A DNA stretch of 64,000 bases from Lytechinus pictus (GCF_037042905.1 NC_087245.1:23994501-24058500), one strand, 5' to 3'; positions 1-12,290 are shown, counted from the stretch's first letter. Program-made: numbers and translations. The notes: generated by a model not told the origin, from the sequence alone.

Positions 1-2077
1 CCATAGAGCTATGCCAGAACTCAGTCTCCGTTCAATATTACGAGCGGGTATTAACAACATGCGAGTGGGAACTGGGGTGTCACGGAAATATAATATAGGT
101 ATATATGCGGGCCCGGATGCGGGGTCCCTTCGATCCCTAACTAAAGAACATGCAAGTATAGAGTAGGAGTCAAATGTACACGGCATACAAAAGACAGCTA
201 GTCTCGTCATGTTCCGTATTATATAAAAGCCCATTATTGCTGAGCTTTTGATACAATCAATATAAGTTTTATCACAAGGATTACTAGGTAGGCCTCCGAC
301 TTACTCATTTATCTAGAACAATTAGTTCCCACGTATTGATTAAACTAAGCTCTTATATTTACACATCAATCAGGCACTTTAGATGAGTCCATTTTATATT
401 TGATTAAGGTGTCTGTCGAGCGAGGCTCTTCATACAAAGACGATTATCTCTCAAACAATACATTTTGCGAATAATAATGAACGCAAGTCATGGATTATTA
501 TTTACTTATTATAGTCCAAATATGGGACTCCCTTAGAGTTTCATTTGCAGATCCTGTATTTATTGTCTCACTTGCTTGCTTTTTCCCTGAAGGCCCTTAT
601 GAAGTGCGACTGGTGTACCTGTTCGGGGAAACGCTATATACCATATAGCATGATAAGAAAACCTCTTTATGATCGCTTATTGTGCATCATTAAGAAAAAC
701 TGAATATTGACATGACTCATGCACAATTTCAGATCTAAATTAAAGTGCAAATATCATACCTTCCCTGCCACAGCGTAATTAGGACAATGGAAGACGCAAA
801 GGACGTTATTTATACAGTGTCATTGTAGACAGGTGAATATTGAATGAATCATAAATAAAAACCACAGAAACTTCTCAGATTTCTTTGTTGTGGTTCACAG
901 TATAGTCAGTGACCTCTGTTAAGGTGTTTTGTAAATAATGTAAACATCTTGCACAAAGGAAAGGTTTTACTCTAGCCTTTCTTACTGCAACAATAATGCA
1001 TCAAATAAAAAAATATATACCTATCGCTTTGTTATTTTGGTTGGCTCACTTGTCAATCCGATTACTAGTATTACATCAGAATTTCCGTTTCCTGTCCTGA
1101 AAAAACCTTGACAGAATATTACCCTTTGACAAATCAATCAAGAGGGTTAATTTGAATGATTATTCACCAATAATTTTCTCATCGGGATGGGCTGAATCTT
1201 TTTCCCCGAATCATGTAACGGGAGCCCCCCCCCCCCTCCCACCCGGTTCCTACCCCAATTCCCACAAAGTTTTTTTTTCATAGTATGTACTTGATTTTTA
1301 GAAGGCCGCTGAAAAAGTCCATCGAAAAATAAATCACGCTTTTATTATTATACGCAAACATTCGACAGTTCAAGAGTCGGCCAATTGGAAAAGTCGTCAT
1401 TCCCAAACCACTGAACATATCCGACCAGCCTATTTAAATTTGAAAGACTACCAATCGCTTGTGATTGATGCAATACGTTAGTAGAATAGAGCTTTCAAAA
1501 ACAATATTTTAATACATCATAATCGAGGGCAACTCATTGGAGTCCAATTCACTGGGGATTGATTTGTGTACATACATAATGAACAATTTCTCTCGATGCC
1601 CCCCCCCCAAAGAATTACTACTCTAGGACAAGAATCGACATTTTGTTTGAACAATCTCTTGAGCTAATAACAATTCCAGCACTATCCCTCATATCCTTTC
1701 AGCTTCATGTTTATTGATCGATTTCACTAATACAGCGAGCATTATGCGCCTCCCCCCCCCCCCTTCTCGCAACAACAAAGAGATGGCAAATATAAGTTTT
1801 GTGTGTGACCACAATAATGCATTACTAATCTTTACTCAACACTACGTCACAGACCACTAAACAAGAAAGGTCTCTGTCTGTTGAGGATTTCTTTTGTTGC
1901 TTTCTGTTCAATTGCCTGATGTTTATAGGTGTATTGAAAATCCAATAGCATAAAAGAACTGTCCGTCCAGGGGAACTCTCAGTGAAAGACAGACTGCACA
2001 AAAAGCTATATAATTTCGAATATCACCGACGCAATTTTCTATAAAAAACATCTTTTTCGATTACAAAAATACTATGC
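1..2077. other. No gene recognised (left flank)
   Basis: No convincing coding exon, RNA gene or complete element was seen. The stretch is AT-rich and contains short C homopolymers near 1225-1236, 1600-1609 and 1752-1764 of the kind that accompany repeats elsewhere in this window. Confidence 0.5.
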
Positions 2078-2289
2078 TCTCTCTAAAAAAAGTTTAACCT
2101 AATGTTTGGTAAAAACGGAACATGAATGCTTTTGGAGTAAAATGAAACCAAATACTCTGTATTTTTTTTTTACTCAATGTTGAGTTGAAATGTATCCATA
2201 TGACATTTTGCCTAATATCGGACAAAGTATTATTCAACAACATGCATGTTACCCTTTTACCCAATATTGGGTAAATAATTTTTAGAGTG
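2078..2289. mobile_element. Short inverted-repeat element (MITE-like) with ACCCAATATTGGGT motifs
   Basis: The left end (CTCTCTAAAAAAAGTTTAACC) and the reverse complement of the right end (CACTCTAAAAATTATTTACCC) are imperfect terminal inverted repeats. The body carries variants of the self-complementary motif ACCCAATATTGGGT. There is no coding capacity. The termini are diverged and no clear target duplication was found. Confidence 0.45.
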
Positions 2290-2399
2290 TGCCAAACTTT
2301 GTGCAATGATACAGTAGGCCATGTGTAGCAATCTAGCTAGAAGACACCCCCTCATAGTTAAAGAACAAGTCCCGATATCCTAATGGATATTAACTCTAT

Positions 2400-2495
2400 G
2401 CTTCCCGCATTGGGTAAAATACTGCCCAATATTGGTTGGACACATAATTACCCTTGTGCTGGTTAAACTTTTACCCAATATTTTTACAGTCTAAA
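2400..2495. repeat. Second block of ACCCAATATT motifs
   Basis: The motifs TTGGGTAAAATACTGCCCAATATTGG and later TTTTACCCAATATT repeat the theme of the preceding element, in a fragment without recognisable ends. It is probably a remnant of the same family. Confidence 0.3.
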
Positions 2496-3192
2496 TGATG
2501 TAGACCTACACTATATAATATTCAGTTAATATCACGAAAATATGGCCACATAATGACGGTCGTGCCCATTGTATCATATCGATAAGTAAAAGTTCTGCAA
2601 ATTGTGTTCACAATTATCTTTTAATAATCATCACTCTATTACTGTGGCACTTCAGTCAGAAGAGTGGCAATTAATCTATTCTGCATTCCCATCCCAGCTC
2701 ATTATATAGGAGATTCGAATGTGAGATTATTAAACAGAGGAAATCTGGATTCTCCATAGATGAACCAAGAACGAGATATGGTTGGTGCATATTGCTATAA
2801 AATGTGAATAATTCACGCAAAGTGACATCTTTCAAATTCAATTCCAACCGTCTTTAAATCAGTTTTAAAAAATCCTTCAAATGCCAATAAGAAGGGCGAT
2901 TATAAACGCAATTATGAGTTTGGATTAGATTTAGTACATCATAGGAATTGTCATGAGTATATGAAAAGCATGACAAACGTTAATAATGATATCAAGCAGA
3001 GTTTCAAAGGCCCACATTACATGTAAACTCATGCATTTCGACACAAAAGGGAATATCAAGTATCGGAGCTAAGATGTAAACAAAACTTAGGACGAAGGGA
3101 GCTCCCACCTAAACGAACCAGCATTATTAAATAAAAGAAACTTACCTCTATTTTTTTCAACAGCGATAGCTAGGCTTGACTGCTTGAATTAG
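2496..3192. other. No feature recognised
   Basis: AT-rich sequence with no coding signal or repeat structure that I could support. Confidence 0.4.
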
Positions 3193-3429
3193 ATGGCGGG
3201 GCAGGAAAACAAAGCTATGTTCCTTGATGTTTTACAAGACTATTACATGCAACTTAAGAAAGATGTAGCTGGTGTGATGGAGGATCGAAGAAGAAGAGCT
3301 AGCAGGCACCATATCATGATAAGGGACCACTCCATGCGAACACCTCACAGGAATACGACGACCAGATATAACGGCGGGAATATGCATCTACCCATTGTAC
3401 CCCTCATGCTCATAACAGCTCACCTTTAG
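3193..3429 (+). CDS. Small hypothetical ORF, 78 aa
   Basis: An open frame begins at an ATG in a favourable context (TTAG before ATGG) and runs 78 codons. The first half is hydrophilic and helix-prone (MAGQENKAMFLDVLQDYY) with a run of four arginines near residue 33; the second half is His/Arg/Thr-rich. It is GC-richer than its surroundings. I do not recognise the protein. The Arg-run pattern loosely recalls the N-terminal part of Harbinger-type transposases, but this is too weak to use. It could be a decayed transposon exon or a chance ORF. Confidence 0.2.
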   Translation: MAGQENKAMFLDVLQDYYMQLKKDVAGVMEDRRRRASRHHIMIRDHSMRTPHRNTTTRYNGGNMHLPIVPLMLITAHL

Positions 3430-4049
3430 CTTGGATCACTCGCAATTCGGGCACGCACACAGCACAATAAAGCAGACCTGGATTTGTTATTTCTGAAATG
3501 TAAACAAAACAGAGAGAGGTGGATCGTAGTCAAATATACTGTCAGATTCTTATGCCAGGTACGAAACATACTTAATGCCCTATTTAGGATTGTTATTTAA
3601 GTTTTTAAAAATCGATTATTCTGAATTATTTCCTCAAATGTCCTGGCATTAAGTTTATCATGCCTGGCCTCATTACAGAGGTAAAATATTCGTTTTATTG
3701 TTGCATCATCACTGACTTTAAAGTTGTATTGATTTATAATTCTGAAAGCGAGCGAATGATCAAAAAATGATAGTTGAGGTTTACCTTAAATACAGCTTCA
3801 GTTTAATATAATTTGTCCCGTTTATACCAAGTCTATTCGAAAAATTCTTAATATCCCTTAAAACTCCTTGAAAAATCATTTCCTGGGGCAAATCTTAAAA
3901 ATACCTTGATCGACACTCGCACAGTGCGTTATTAGAATAAAGGAAAATATCATCAACAGTGGTCAAGAAATATTTCGTTTTAAAAAAGAAAAGGGGGCAT
4001 TGGATTGCCAAAGGAATACAAAATAAAAATCGGAACGAAAATTACTTGA
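3430..4049. other. No feature recognised
   Basis: AT-rich non-coding sequence. Nothing beyond short AT runs was seen. Confidence 0.4.
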
Positions 4050-4262
4050 ATGTCTGGGCATGCAAAATCTATCGAGGGATTGATTTTTAATGATTTTTTG
4101 ATGAGCTATGTTATAACACGTGAGTGAATGGGGGTCTGTAATACTCATGTGTGCCCTTATGGGCTCACATGAGTATTACAGACCCACATTCACTCACGTG
4201 TTAAATCATAACTCATCAAAAATCAATCCCACGATAGATTTTGCTTTAATTCACTGACATTA
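4050..4262. repeat. Imperfect inverted repeat (foldback), arms about 100 bp
   Basis: The left arm (AATGTCTGGG ... GCAAAATCTATCG ... CACGTGAGTGAATG ... ACTCATGTG) is mirrored by the right arm (CACATGAGT ... CATTCACTCACGTG ... CGATAGATTTTGC ... GACATT) around a centre near 4156. The arms differ by several substitutions and a small indel, and there is no coding capacity. A foldback MITE is likely, but termini and target duplication are not clear. Confidence 0.65.
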
Positions 4263-4544
4263 GTCACAATTAACAGTACACTAAAACTAGATATGTTAAT
4301 CGGGTTCTTGTCCAGCTCAATCAAAAGTTAAATGGCCTGAAATAAGACTAACCATAATTTCGGCCAGTCCATTGCCAGAAAAACCCGAACTGCATTGTAG
4401 ATAATAATGATTAAAATGAAATACGAAAATGCAGTCTAGCCTCCCCAAAGGCATTAGCAATGAAAGAGTATGAACATGACATTGTTTCTATCATTTATAT
4501 TTTGATATACGAACATTTTGTCTATTTTTAATGAATTATTTTAA

Positions 4545-6752
4545 GGACGTTCCACAGTTAAAATGAAGTCCATGTCATTTTCACCAAATTTTGCAGAGAG
4601 TTACTTTGGTTTCTATATGCATTATAAAAATGCAAAAAACAATGTAAGTTCATGTGCTTATTTTTTTCTACGGGTCTTCAAAGTAGACGTATTTGAATGA
4701 TATGCAATCTTGCGCAATCTAGAGAATTATGCCCTTTTTAGACCTTACGAATTCACCAAATTAGTTTAAATCATCTTTAAACAAAGTTTATACAAAAGAA
4801 AGGGAAAGTCTTCTAATTTGTAAAACTATATCTATGTGGAGTCAGCAGCGCCCTCATTTGGCAAGAATGTGCAAAAACTCGGAAAAACAAATCTTCAAAG
4901 ACGTGAATCTACTCAAAAATTAAAAAAGTATTTTGTAAGCTGCACTTTTTTCAAAATCCATGTCATTTTCATCGAATTCGGCTAAATTGTAGAGGAATGC
5001 ATATCAATGGTGTAGGAAAGTTAAAAGTATGGGGTCCATGTGCTCGTTTTTTAACTATGAGTGTCCAAAGTGATGCGAGTTGGCATGAAAATCGCCTAAA
5101 ATGCGCCAAAAACGTGCAGTCTAATAATACCGTTTAAAATGCGAATGGTTCCGTAGTATTGCTCCCAAACATTCAAAATCCATGTCATTTTCATCATACT
5201 CTCCAGATTTGTAGAGGAATATATTTCGAATTCGTTAAAATATTAAAATTATGGGGTCTATGTGTTCGGTTTTAAGCTATCAGTGTCCAACTTGTGGCAA
5301 GTTGGCTTGAAAATCGCCTAAAATGCGCCGAAACCCTCTAAAATGCAAATGGTTCCACATTTCGCTCCCAAACATTCAAAATCCATGTCATTTTCATCAT
5401 ACTCTCTAGATTTGTAGAGGAATATATTCTGAAGGCATTAAACTATTAAAAATATGGGGTCCATGTGCTCCTTTTTAAATCATCAGTGTCCAATGTGTTG
5501 CGAGTTGGGTTGAAAATATTGAAACCCACCTAAAATGCGCTGAAAACGTGCAAAAGTCTGATAATACCATCTAAAATGCGAATGGTTCCGTAGTTTTGCT
5601 CCCAAACATTCAAAATCCATGTAATTTTCATCATACTCTCTAGATTTGTAGAGGAATATATTCTAAAGGCATTAAAATATAAAAAAATATGGGGTCCATG
5701 TGCTCATTTTTAAACTGTCAGTGTCTAAACGGTTGCGAGTTGGCTTGAAACAGCCCCAAAGGGCCCAAATCATGAAAATGCGCCGAAAACAAGCAAAATT
5801 ATGTTAATACCGTCTACAATGCGAATGGTTCCGTAGTCTTGCTCCCAAACATTGAAAATCTATGTCATTTTCATCATACTTTGCACATATATACTTTAGC
5901 ACCTGAATATTCCAAATATGCAAAAATTAACATGAGTCCATGTGCTTGATTTTTTGCTACAGAGCTTCAAATTTAACCCAAATGGATTTTCTTAAGAATT
6001 GCGCGTTCAAATTAAAGAATTTGGCATTTTTAGACCTCACGAGATCACAACGATGAGTTTAAAGCTCTATTACTCAGTCAAAATCCATGAAAATTTAATC
6101 AAATTTTGCAATATGATTGATAATTGTATCCTTAAGATGGATAATTTATTTATATTGCTTTCAATTGTTTACTCATTTAAGTCTAACAGCACTCTCAGTT
6201 CTTAGAAATTGCGGGAAAGATAACAACTACTCGACCTCACAATTTTCAAATATCAATAACAACTTGAGAAGTAAAAGAAATGCTGCACTTTATTCAATTT
6301 GCAAAGTTGTAGAGGAAAGTATTAACATTAAACAATATGGGTTCATGTGCTTGTTTTCAAACTATTAGCACTCTTATTATAGAGCAAATTTTCCTTTAAT
6401 AAACCCCCAATAAAACGCGCCAAAAGCTTTGTATCTATGTGAGGAAAAATTCCGAACCGCTCTACCATTTTCAAACTCGGGGTCATATTCATCATACTTT
6501 GCAGCACTACAGAGAAAAGTATTTTGAAATTGTAGAGGAATAAAAAAAAATGGTCCATGGAATAACTCCAGTAATCCAGTTTATTGGCTTCATAAAATAA
6601 CACATCGGATCTGCAGCTAGTGCAGATAAGGAGAAAAAAATAGCTCACAATACCTACAGCTGATTAATCACCAGTTCGCTTTGTGACGTCAGCGCGCAGA
6701 GTACAAAATATGCGCAGATCATGATTCGGACAAACATAACTGTGGAACGTCC
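4545..6752. mobile_element. 2.2 kb non-autonomous DNA transposon, TTAA target, with internal tandem repeats
   Basis: The element has 16-bp perfect terminal inverted repeats, GGACGTTCCACAGTTA at the left and its complement at the right. It is flanked on both sides by TTAA (4541-4544 and 6753-6756), as in piggyBac- or Kolobok-type elements. The interior is a chain of about eight diverged units with a period near 200-240 bp, each beginning around CAAAATCCATGTCATTTTCA and containing TTTGTAGAGGAATATAT and ATGGGGTCCATGTGCTC. Units begin near 4562, 4955, 5178, 5376, 5610, 5855, 6080 and 6465. No transposase frame is present, so mobility would need a partner element. Confidence 0.75.
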
Positions 6753-6756
6753 TTAA

Positions 6757-7285
6757 TCAAGTCATGTGATCTTTACTTACGCCTGTCCGGCATGCTTTGC
6801 GCACGGATGAATTACTCTCATGTGCCCTTATGAAAATGGTTCTGAGAACATTTTGGCAAAGGCAAATTGACCTTTACACTAAATTCCCCAAAAGATCAAT
6901 AGACCTCTTCCGATTATATACATATATTATTGCACGAAATAAACTAAGAAGAACAAAATGTATACAGACGCAGGCTTCGTTAAATGTTATTATCAATAAT
7001 AGTTGCCAACTCTTTTATAGAAATATTATATCTATAAAAGAGTTGGCAACTCTTTTTGAAAGTAGTGTTGCTAAAGAAGGTATGCGCTAGAAATACTGGC
7101 GAACAGATGGGATGGGGTTTGGAGGGCATTTTCACCCCCCCCCCCCCAAAAAAAAAAAAAAAAAAAAATCACGACCAAGTAAAAAAAAGAGAAAGGGAAA
7201 GAGAAAATGATTAAATATTTTTATAAATTTTACACAATACGCCATATACTGTACATGCATTATATTTAGCCCCCTCATCATTTTT
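6757..7285. other. Non-coding stretch with hairpin and C/A homopolymers
   Basis: It holds the hairpin at 7002-7050 and a C-run followed by an A-run near 7135-7168. An ORF across 6797-7090 spans the hairpin and has no recognisable product. Confidence 0.4.
7002..7050. repeat. Perfect 20-bp inverted repeat hairpin
   Basis: GTTGCCAACTCTTTTATAGA is followed by a 9-nt AT spacer and its exact reverse complement. It could be the fused end of an element or a cruciform-prone site. No T-run typical of a terminator follows. Confidence 0.7.
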
Positions 7286-8220
7286 GTCTCACCTGCATAG
7301 CAGAGTGAGACAATAGGCGCCGCTTTTCCGACGGCGGCGGCGGCGTCAACACCAAATCTTAACCGAAGGTTACGTTTTTAAAATGACAGCATAACTTAGA
7401 ACGTATATGAACCTAGTTCATGAAACTTGGACATAAGTTAATCAAGTATTACTGAACATCCTGCATGAGTTTCACGTCATATGACTAAGGTCAAAGGTCA
7501 TTTAGGGTCAATGAACTTTGGCCAAATTGGGGGTATTTGTTGAATTACTATCATAACTTTAAAAGTTTATGGATCTGATTCATAAAACTTGGACATAAGA
7601 GTAATCAAATATCACTGAACATCCTGTGTGCATTTCAGGTCACATGACCAAGGTCAAAGGTCAATGAACTTTGGCCGTAATGGGGGTATCTGTTGAATTA
7701 CCGTCATAACTTTGAAAGTTTATGGATCTGACTCATGAAACTTGGACATAAGAGTAATCAAGTATCACTAAACATCCTGTGCGAGTTTCAGGTCACATGA
7801 CCAAGGTCAAAGGTCAATGGATATTGGCCATGTTGGGGGTATTATAACTCTGTAAATATATTGGTCTAGTTCATAAAACTTGGACATAAGAGTCGTCAAG
7901 TATCACTGAAAATCTCATGCGAGTTTCAGGTTACATGACCAAAGTCAAAGGTCATTTAAGGTCATTGAACTTTGGCCATTTTAGAGGTAATTATTAGATT
8001 GCTGTCATAACTTTCAAAGTTTATAGATATGGTGTATAAAATGTGGATATAGGGGTAATCAAGTATCACTGACAAGTTTTAGGTCACATGATCAAGGTCC
8101 AATGTCAATGAACGTAGTATTGTATCATTATATGAATGGTTTTTTTGTGAATAATTATTTAAATGGTGTTTTTCAAAGTCAGCACTGCTGCTATATTGAA
8201 TCGCGCGATGCAGGTGAGAC
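7286..8220. mobile_element. 0.94 kb repeat element with tandem AAGGTCAAAGGTCA-type units
   Basis: The ends GTCTCACCTGCAT (left) and ATGCAGGTGAGAC (right) are inverted repeats. Inside are about five tandem units of roughly 140-160 bp, each containing ACTTGGACATAAGAGTAATC, TATCACTGAACATCCTG, GGTCACATGACCAAGGTCAA and GAACTTTGGCC. The GGTCA half-sites fall close together and would read as nuclear-receptor-like sites by sequence only. No target duplication or coding capacity was found. Confidence 0.6.
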
Positions 8221-9248
8221 CGCCAGAGACATTCCACTTGTTGGCTAAGTACGCCACTGTCAAGAAGGGCGTTTTCTTCTTCTTCCTTCGATAAATTACA
8301 AAAGCTTCTGAAATTCACAAAAATTTCTAGAATATGGGATAGCCCTCGAGTTTATCCAAAAAATATTGGACCCACGATTTCAAAGTAGAATTGGCTTGCC
8401 TGCAGGAAAGGGGCCACATATGAGCCCGCGAAAAGACGACAAAGCATAGGGCCAAGGGATTTCCCCCATGGAGTTCCCACTAAGATATTTTAACATAATT
8501 CAACATACTGTGCCGTGAAATAAAAACAAATAAAATTTTACACAATTCTTCTTTGTTATCACTTTTCATCAAACCCAGTGGAGGCAGGTGCAGATCCAAG
8601 GGGGGGGGGGGGAATGCAGGGGGCAACTGTCTTTTTTTTTCTTTTTAACCCAAATTCGTAAATAATTTTGGTATCGTGTGTATCAGTGTCCCCTCCTCTG
8701 ACCCATTGGAAGTGAGGATAACTTAGGTTCGTTCAAGTTGAGACTGAAAAACAATAGGCCAATTCTTAGGATTTGATATTTTTCTCTCTTATGAAACATT
8801 GAATAACTTTGTGCCTTGGTCAAAATCAGATGATAAAGTGTGTTATCTGCCGCACGTCCAAAGTGGTACCCATGCGTTAAGACAGAGGCGAGAGCCCACA
8901 TTGACTGTAATTACATGACGAAGAAGTTTGAATGTCTCATATCAAGCTTAGCGGCAGGCGGGGCTCGATCTATAACCAAAATGTGATCATTCATTTTTTT
9001 CTTTGTGAACCTCACAGTCATGTTGTATTATTTTGCTTTCCAACTAAAGCATCCGATCTATTTTTTTTATCTGAGTGCAGCGAGCGAGTGGTGCTGGTGC
9101 ATAAATCTACATTCACAGAGATCTATATAGTGATTTTCACAAGCTTATTTATTTTTTCTAATTATTTATTTATTTATTCATTTATTTATTTGTTTATTTA
9201 TTTGATTATTTATTTATTCATATATTGATACATATATATATATATATA
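8221..9248. other. Non-coding stretch with G-run and (TTTA)n microsatellite
   Basis: It contains a G homopolymer near 8600-8612 with a neighbouring GCAGATCC motif that resembles ends of the G-tract elements seen later, and an irregular TTTA microsatellite at about 9145-9225 merging into TA repeats up to the next element. No gene was recognised. Confidence 0.5.
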
Positions 9249-10181
9249 CACTGTTGGTCATAATGGTGGAATAATTATTTTTACCCCAGTTTAGGGAAGG
9301 ATTTAAAAAAATTATTTATTTCTAATAGATCTAGATAATGGCATACATTCTCAGATTTTATTGAATATTGATTTGCGAGTGTTTCTTTTGCGTGACTGCT
9401 AAATCATATGTGTGCTACTATGCTAATCAGCTAGGGAACCTACGTCCTTAAATCATAATTGACAGTAATGAGGATTAATGCCTCACAAAAGGGCACTTAA
9501 ATAGCTAATCGACACGATTTTTATCCTGGGGCCTCACAGTAACGAGGCCATTACTTAGCCCCTGAATCATGACTGTACGCAGTGTTTGCTAGGGTACGCG
9601 GCCGCCCCCACAAATCCCCCAAAACGAAGAAAATGCAATAAATTGTCAAAAATTCATTGCAATTTCCCCCCGCCCCCAACAGGAAAAATTTCTCTGTGTG
9701 GCCATGCCTTGAACCATAATGCATGGCCCTACAGAGGAATTTTTCCTGTTGGGGGCCGGGGGAAAATGCAATAAATTTTTGACAATTTATTGCATTTTCT
9801 TCGTTTTGGGGGATTTGTGGAAGGGGCCGCGTACCCTAGCAAACACTGCGTACAGTCATGATTCAGGGGCTAAGCAATGGCCTCGTTACTGTGAGGCCCC
9901 AGGATAAAAATCGTGTCGATCAGCTATATATCAGTGCCCTTTTGTGAGGCATTAATCCTCATTACTGTCAATCATGACTTAAGGACGTAGGTCCCTTAGC
10001 TGATTAGCATAGTAACACACATATGATGAAGCAGTCACGCAAAACAAATACTCGCAAATTAGTATTCAATAAAATCTGAGAATGTATGCCATTATCTAGA
10101 TCTATTAGAAATAAATAATTTTTAAAAATCCTTCCCTCAACTGGGGTAAAAATAAATATTCCACCTTTATGACCAACAGTG
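9249..10181. mobile_element. 0.93 kb foldback element (long near-perfect inverted repeat), TA target
   Basis: The whole element is one large hairpin: arms of about 465 bp start with CACTGTTGGTCATAA and meet near 9715, and corresponding positions differ only occasionally. It sits in TATATATA on both sides, compatible with a TA target duplication and hence a Tc1/mariner-type mobiliser (inference). There is no transposase. The ORFs in the centre are mirror images of each other across the palindrome and are not genes. Confidence 0.85.
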
Positions 10182-11895
10182 TATATATATATATTCATTT
10201 ATTTATTTATAACCTTCAAAGTATCTTTCATTTTTATATGCGCAAGTACAGTTAGCGATATTTTTTTAAAGACTAGAACTGTTTTATTACTAGATTTGAC
10301 GAGTGAGCGCAGCGAGATCCGAATTGTTGGAGTTACATCTAATTGCGATTCTACTTTCTTAAAACAATGATTTACAGCAGTTTAAATCAGATCACTCTTA
10401 TTTTATTTGCAGGGCCGGGGAAGGGGTGTTAAGCCTTCAAAACCACCCGCTAAACGGAGACTGGGAAGTGGCGTATAATATGAATGTAAAAATTTGGAAA
10501 AATTGACTCGATGTGCGAGCTACCTCTCCCCATGTGTTTCTTAATGCATGGTATTGGATTGTGATAAATTTCGTGAGTGAATTATTTTGTGTGTATGCGA
10601 CTGTGCGTGTGTGTAAGGGTGTGTGACTTGGGGTTATTCGCATCTAGCTTTATACATGGAGTTACAGAGGATTGGCGTCGTTTGAACAGCATGATTGAAG
10701 GGGTACGTCTACCAATCATAGTAACCGTTCTGGCTTCGCCTTTCAACCGGGCTGGTTTTTCCCCAGAAACAAAAATAAGTTTAAAATATCGTGCATTCAG
10801 GGCCATTATTCAGAGAGCATGTAAACAACTTAAAAGATTGAACAATCTGTTTATGTACACCTACACGCAATCGACTCTGAGTTGATAAACGGTCAATAGT
10901 TTAAAGTATGTACGTGTTTAATATTCTATTTCCCCGTCTATCACCCCCAAATTTGCAACAGGTTAATTTGAGTTAACAGATGTAAAATCAAGCAAGTATA
11001 ATGCTGAACGATTTACAAAAAGTCAGATGTACAGTTGTACGATCATGGCGGTTTTTATTGGCGAATATATTTTTCTTTAAACTGTAATTAATTTATCGCT
11101 GAAATTTTAAACAAGTCTGTCCAAAAAAATGTTGCGAAAGACCGGGGGCGCTCGGATTTGGAAAGGTTATAGGGGTGTGCGGCCCCAAAACCCTTAAGAA
11201 CTGAATATGCTCAGAACAGAGGGGCTTAAGAACTAGATGACACTCTTCAGATGGGGTTGCTTGCACGGGAACTAAAAATGGGGGTCTTGGAGTACTAATG
11301 TCTGAAAAATGAGGGGCTTATTATGAACGTTGGAGAATGGAATGGTCAATAAAAACGAAGAAATTGACACGCTTGAGAACTGCTCGCAAGGCTTGGAAAG
11401 GGAACTTATATATAAGGGCCGCACGTAGCCACACTGCCCTTATACGTGAGTGCCCCCCCCCCCTAACGGGGGCGAAACTAGACCCCAATTCCAAGACAGA
11501 GCCCAAAATGGGCCACATAACCAGATAACGAGCGAGTAGCACAAGTATATGACGATCCTGAGTTCGGTTGAATTTCTACTGTGCCAATATTTCACACTAT
11601 ATCCTATATCGTATTACATGAGGGGCAGATAATTATGTTTTTAGTAAATATTCCCCAGAAATAATCCTTTTGAAAATTGATATTTCCCCAAGGCCTTGGC
11701 TCGAAACTTGAGATCACTATCATCAAATACTGATCAATTATGAGATTTACATCTATGTAATTAACCACAAAGGGATATTGTAATTTCGCCCTAAAATTAT
11801 GTTTAAGCATTGCAATATGTTTGTGCTCAGCAATCAGATACATCGTATACCCTTTTCCTTACCAATATGATCGGGTTCGCCCTTGCCACTAACCC
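10182..11895. other. No gene recognised
   Basis: Short overlapping frames occur on both strands (for example 10577-10885) but show no known domain, splice context or compositional coding signal. C/G-rich patches occur near 11455 and 11140. Confidence 0.4.
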
Positions 11896-11967
11896 GTCTC
11901 TGTGGTCTAGTGGTTAAGGTACCGGCGTTCCAAGGTGGGGGCCCGGGTTCGATTCCCGGAAGAGACA
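11896..11967 (+). tRNA. tRNA-like gene, anticodon TCC (Gly) by position
   Basis: A 72-nt cloverleaf can be drawn: acceptor GTCTCTG against AAGAGAC (6 of 7 pairs), A box TGGTCTAGTGG, anticodon loop GTTCCAA, and T arm CCGGG-TTCGATT-CCCGG with a perfect B box GGTTCGATTCC. The anticodon stem has one G-G mismatch and one G-T wobble. The A and B boxes are those of glycine/glutamate tRNAs. There is no long T-run directly after it. The mismatches make a tRNA pseudogene or SINE head possible. Confidence 0.5.
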
Positions 11968-12130
11968 TATTATCGGCATCACCAATTTATATATATAAAT
12001 TTATATTTACTTAACTTAGTAAACATAGGACCAATCAAAATAAAACATAATATCAACATAATATTAAGAAGGAATATTCTAAGTTTTTTTGTAATCATAA
12101 GCTTGATTCGTATCTAGCTAAAAAATGAAT

Positions 12131-12290
12131 CCGAGCGCGAAGCGCGAGCTGATATTTATTGACATTCAGACCTGAAAAGGGAACATACAGGCCTAAAAAT
12201 ATTTTTTTAGGAAGTAATCTAACGACGCGTAACTAAGCGATATTAATGCAAGCACGAGGGTGAGCTGAAATTTTGAGTGTCCCTCTGCCA
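12131..12290. repeat. Fragment of the GAGCGCGAAGCGCGAGC repeat family
   Basis: GAGCGCGAAGCGCGAGCTG is followed by the family's typical ATTxTTGACATTCAGACCTGAAAAGGGAAC spacer and a second degenerate core (GCAAGCACGAGGGTGAGCTG) about 120 bp on. Full copies are found at 31184, 51416 and 60589. Confidence 0.65.

Noticed and set aside
3056..3510. Two copies of ATGTAAACAAAAC as forkhead-type regulatory sites flanking the small ORF
   Set aside because: Only two short AT-rich matches, expected by chance in such sequence; no further promoter feature nearby.
9586..9907. Two 62-aa ORFs in the centre of the foldback
   Set aside because: They fall across the hairpin centre and mirror each other; they contain no known domain.
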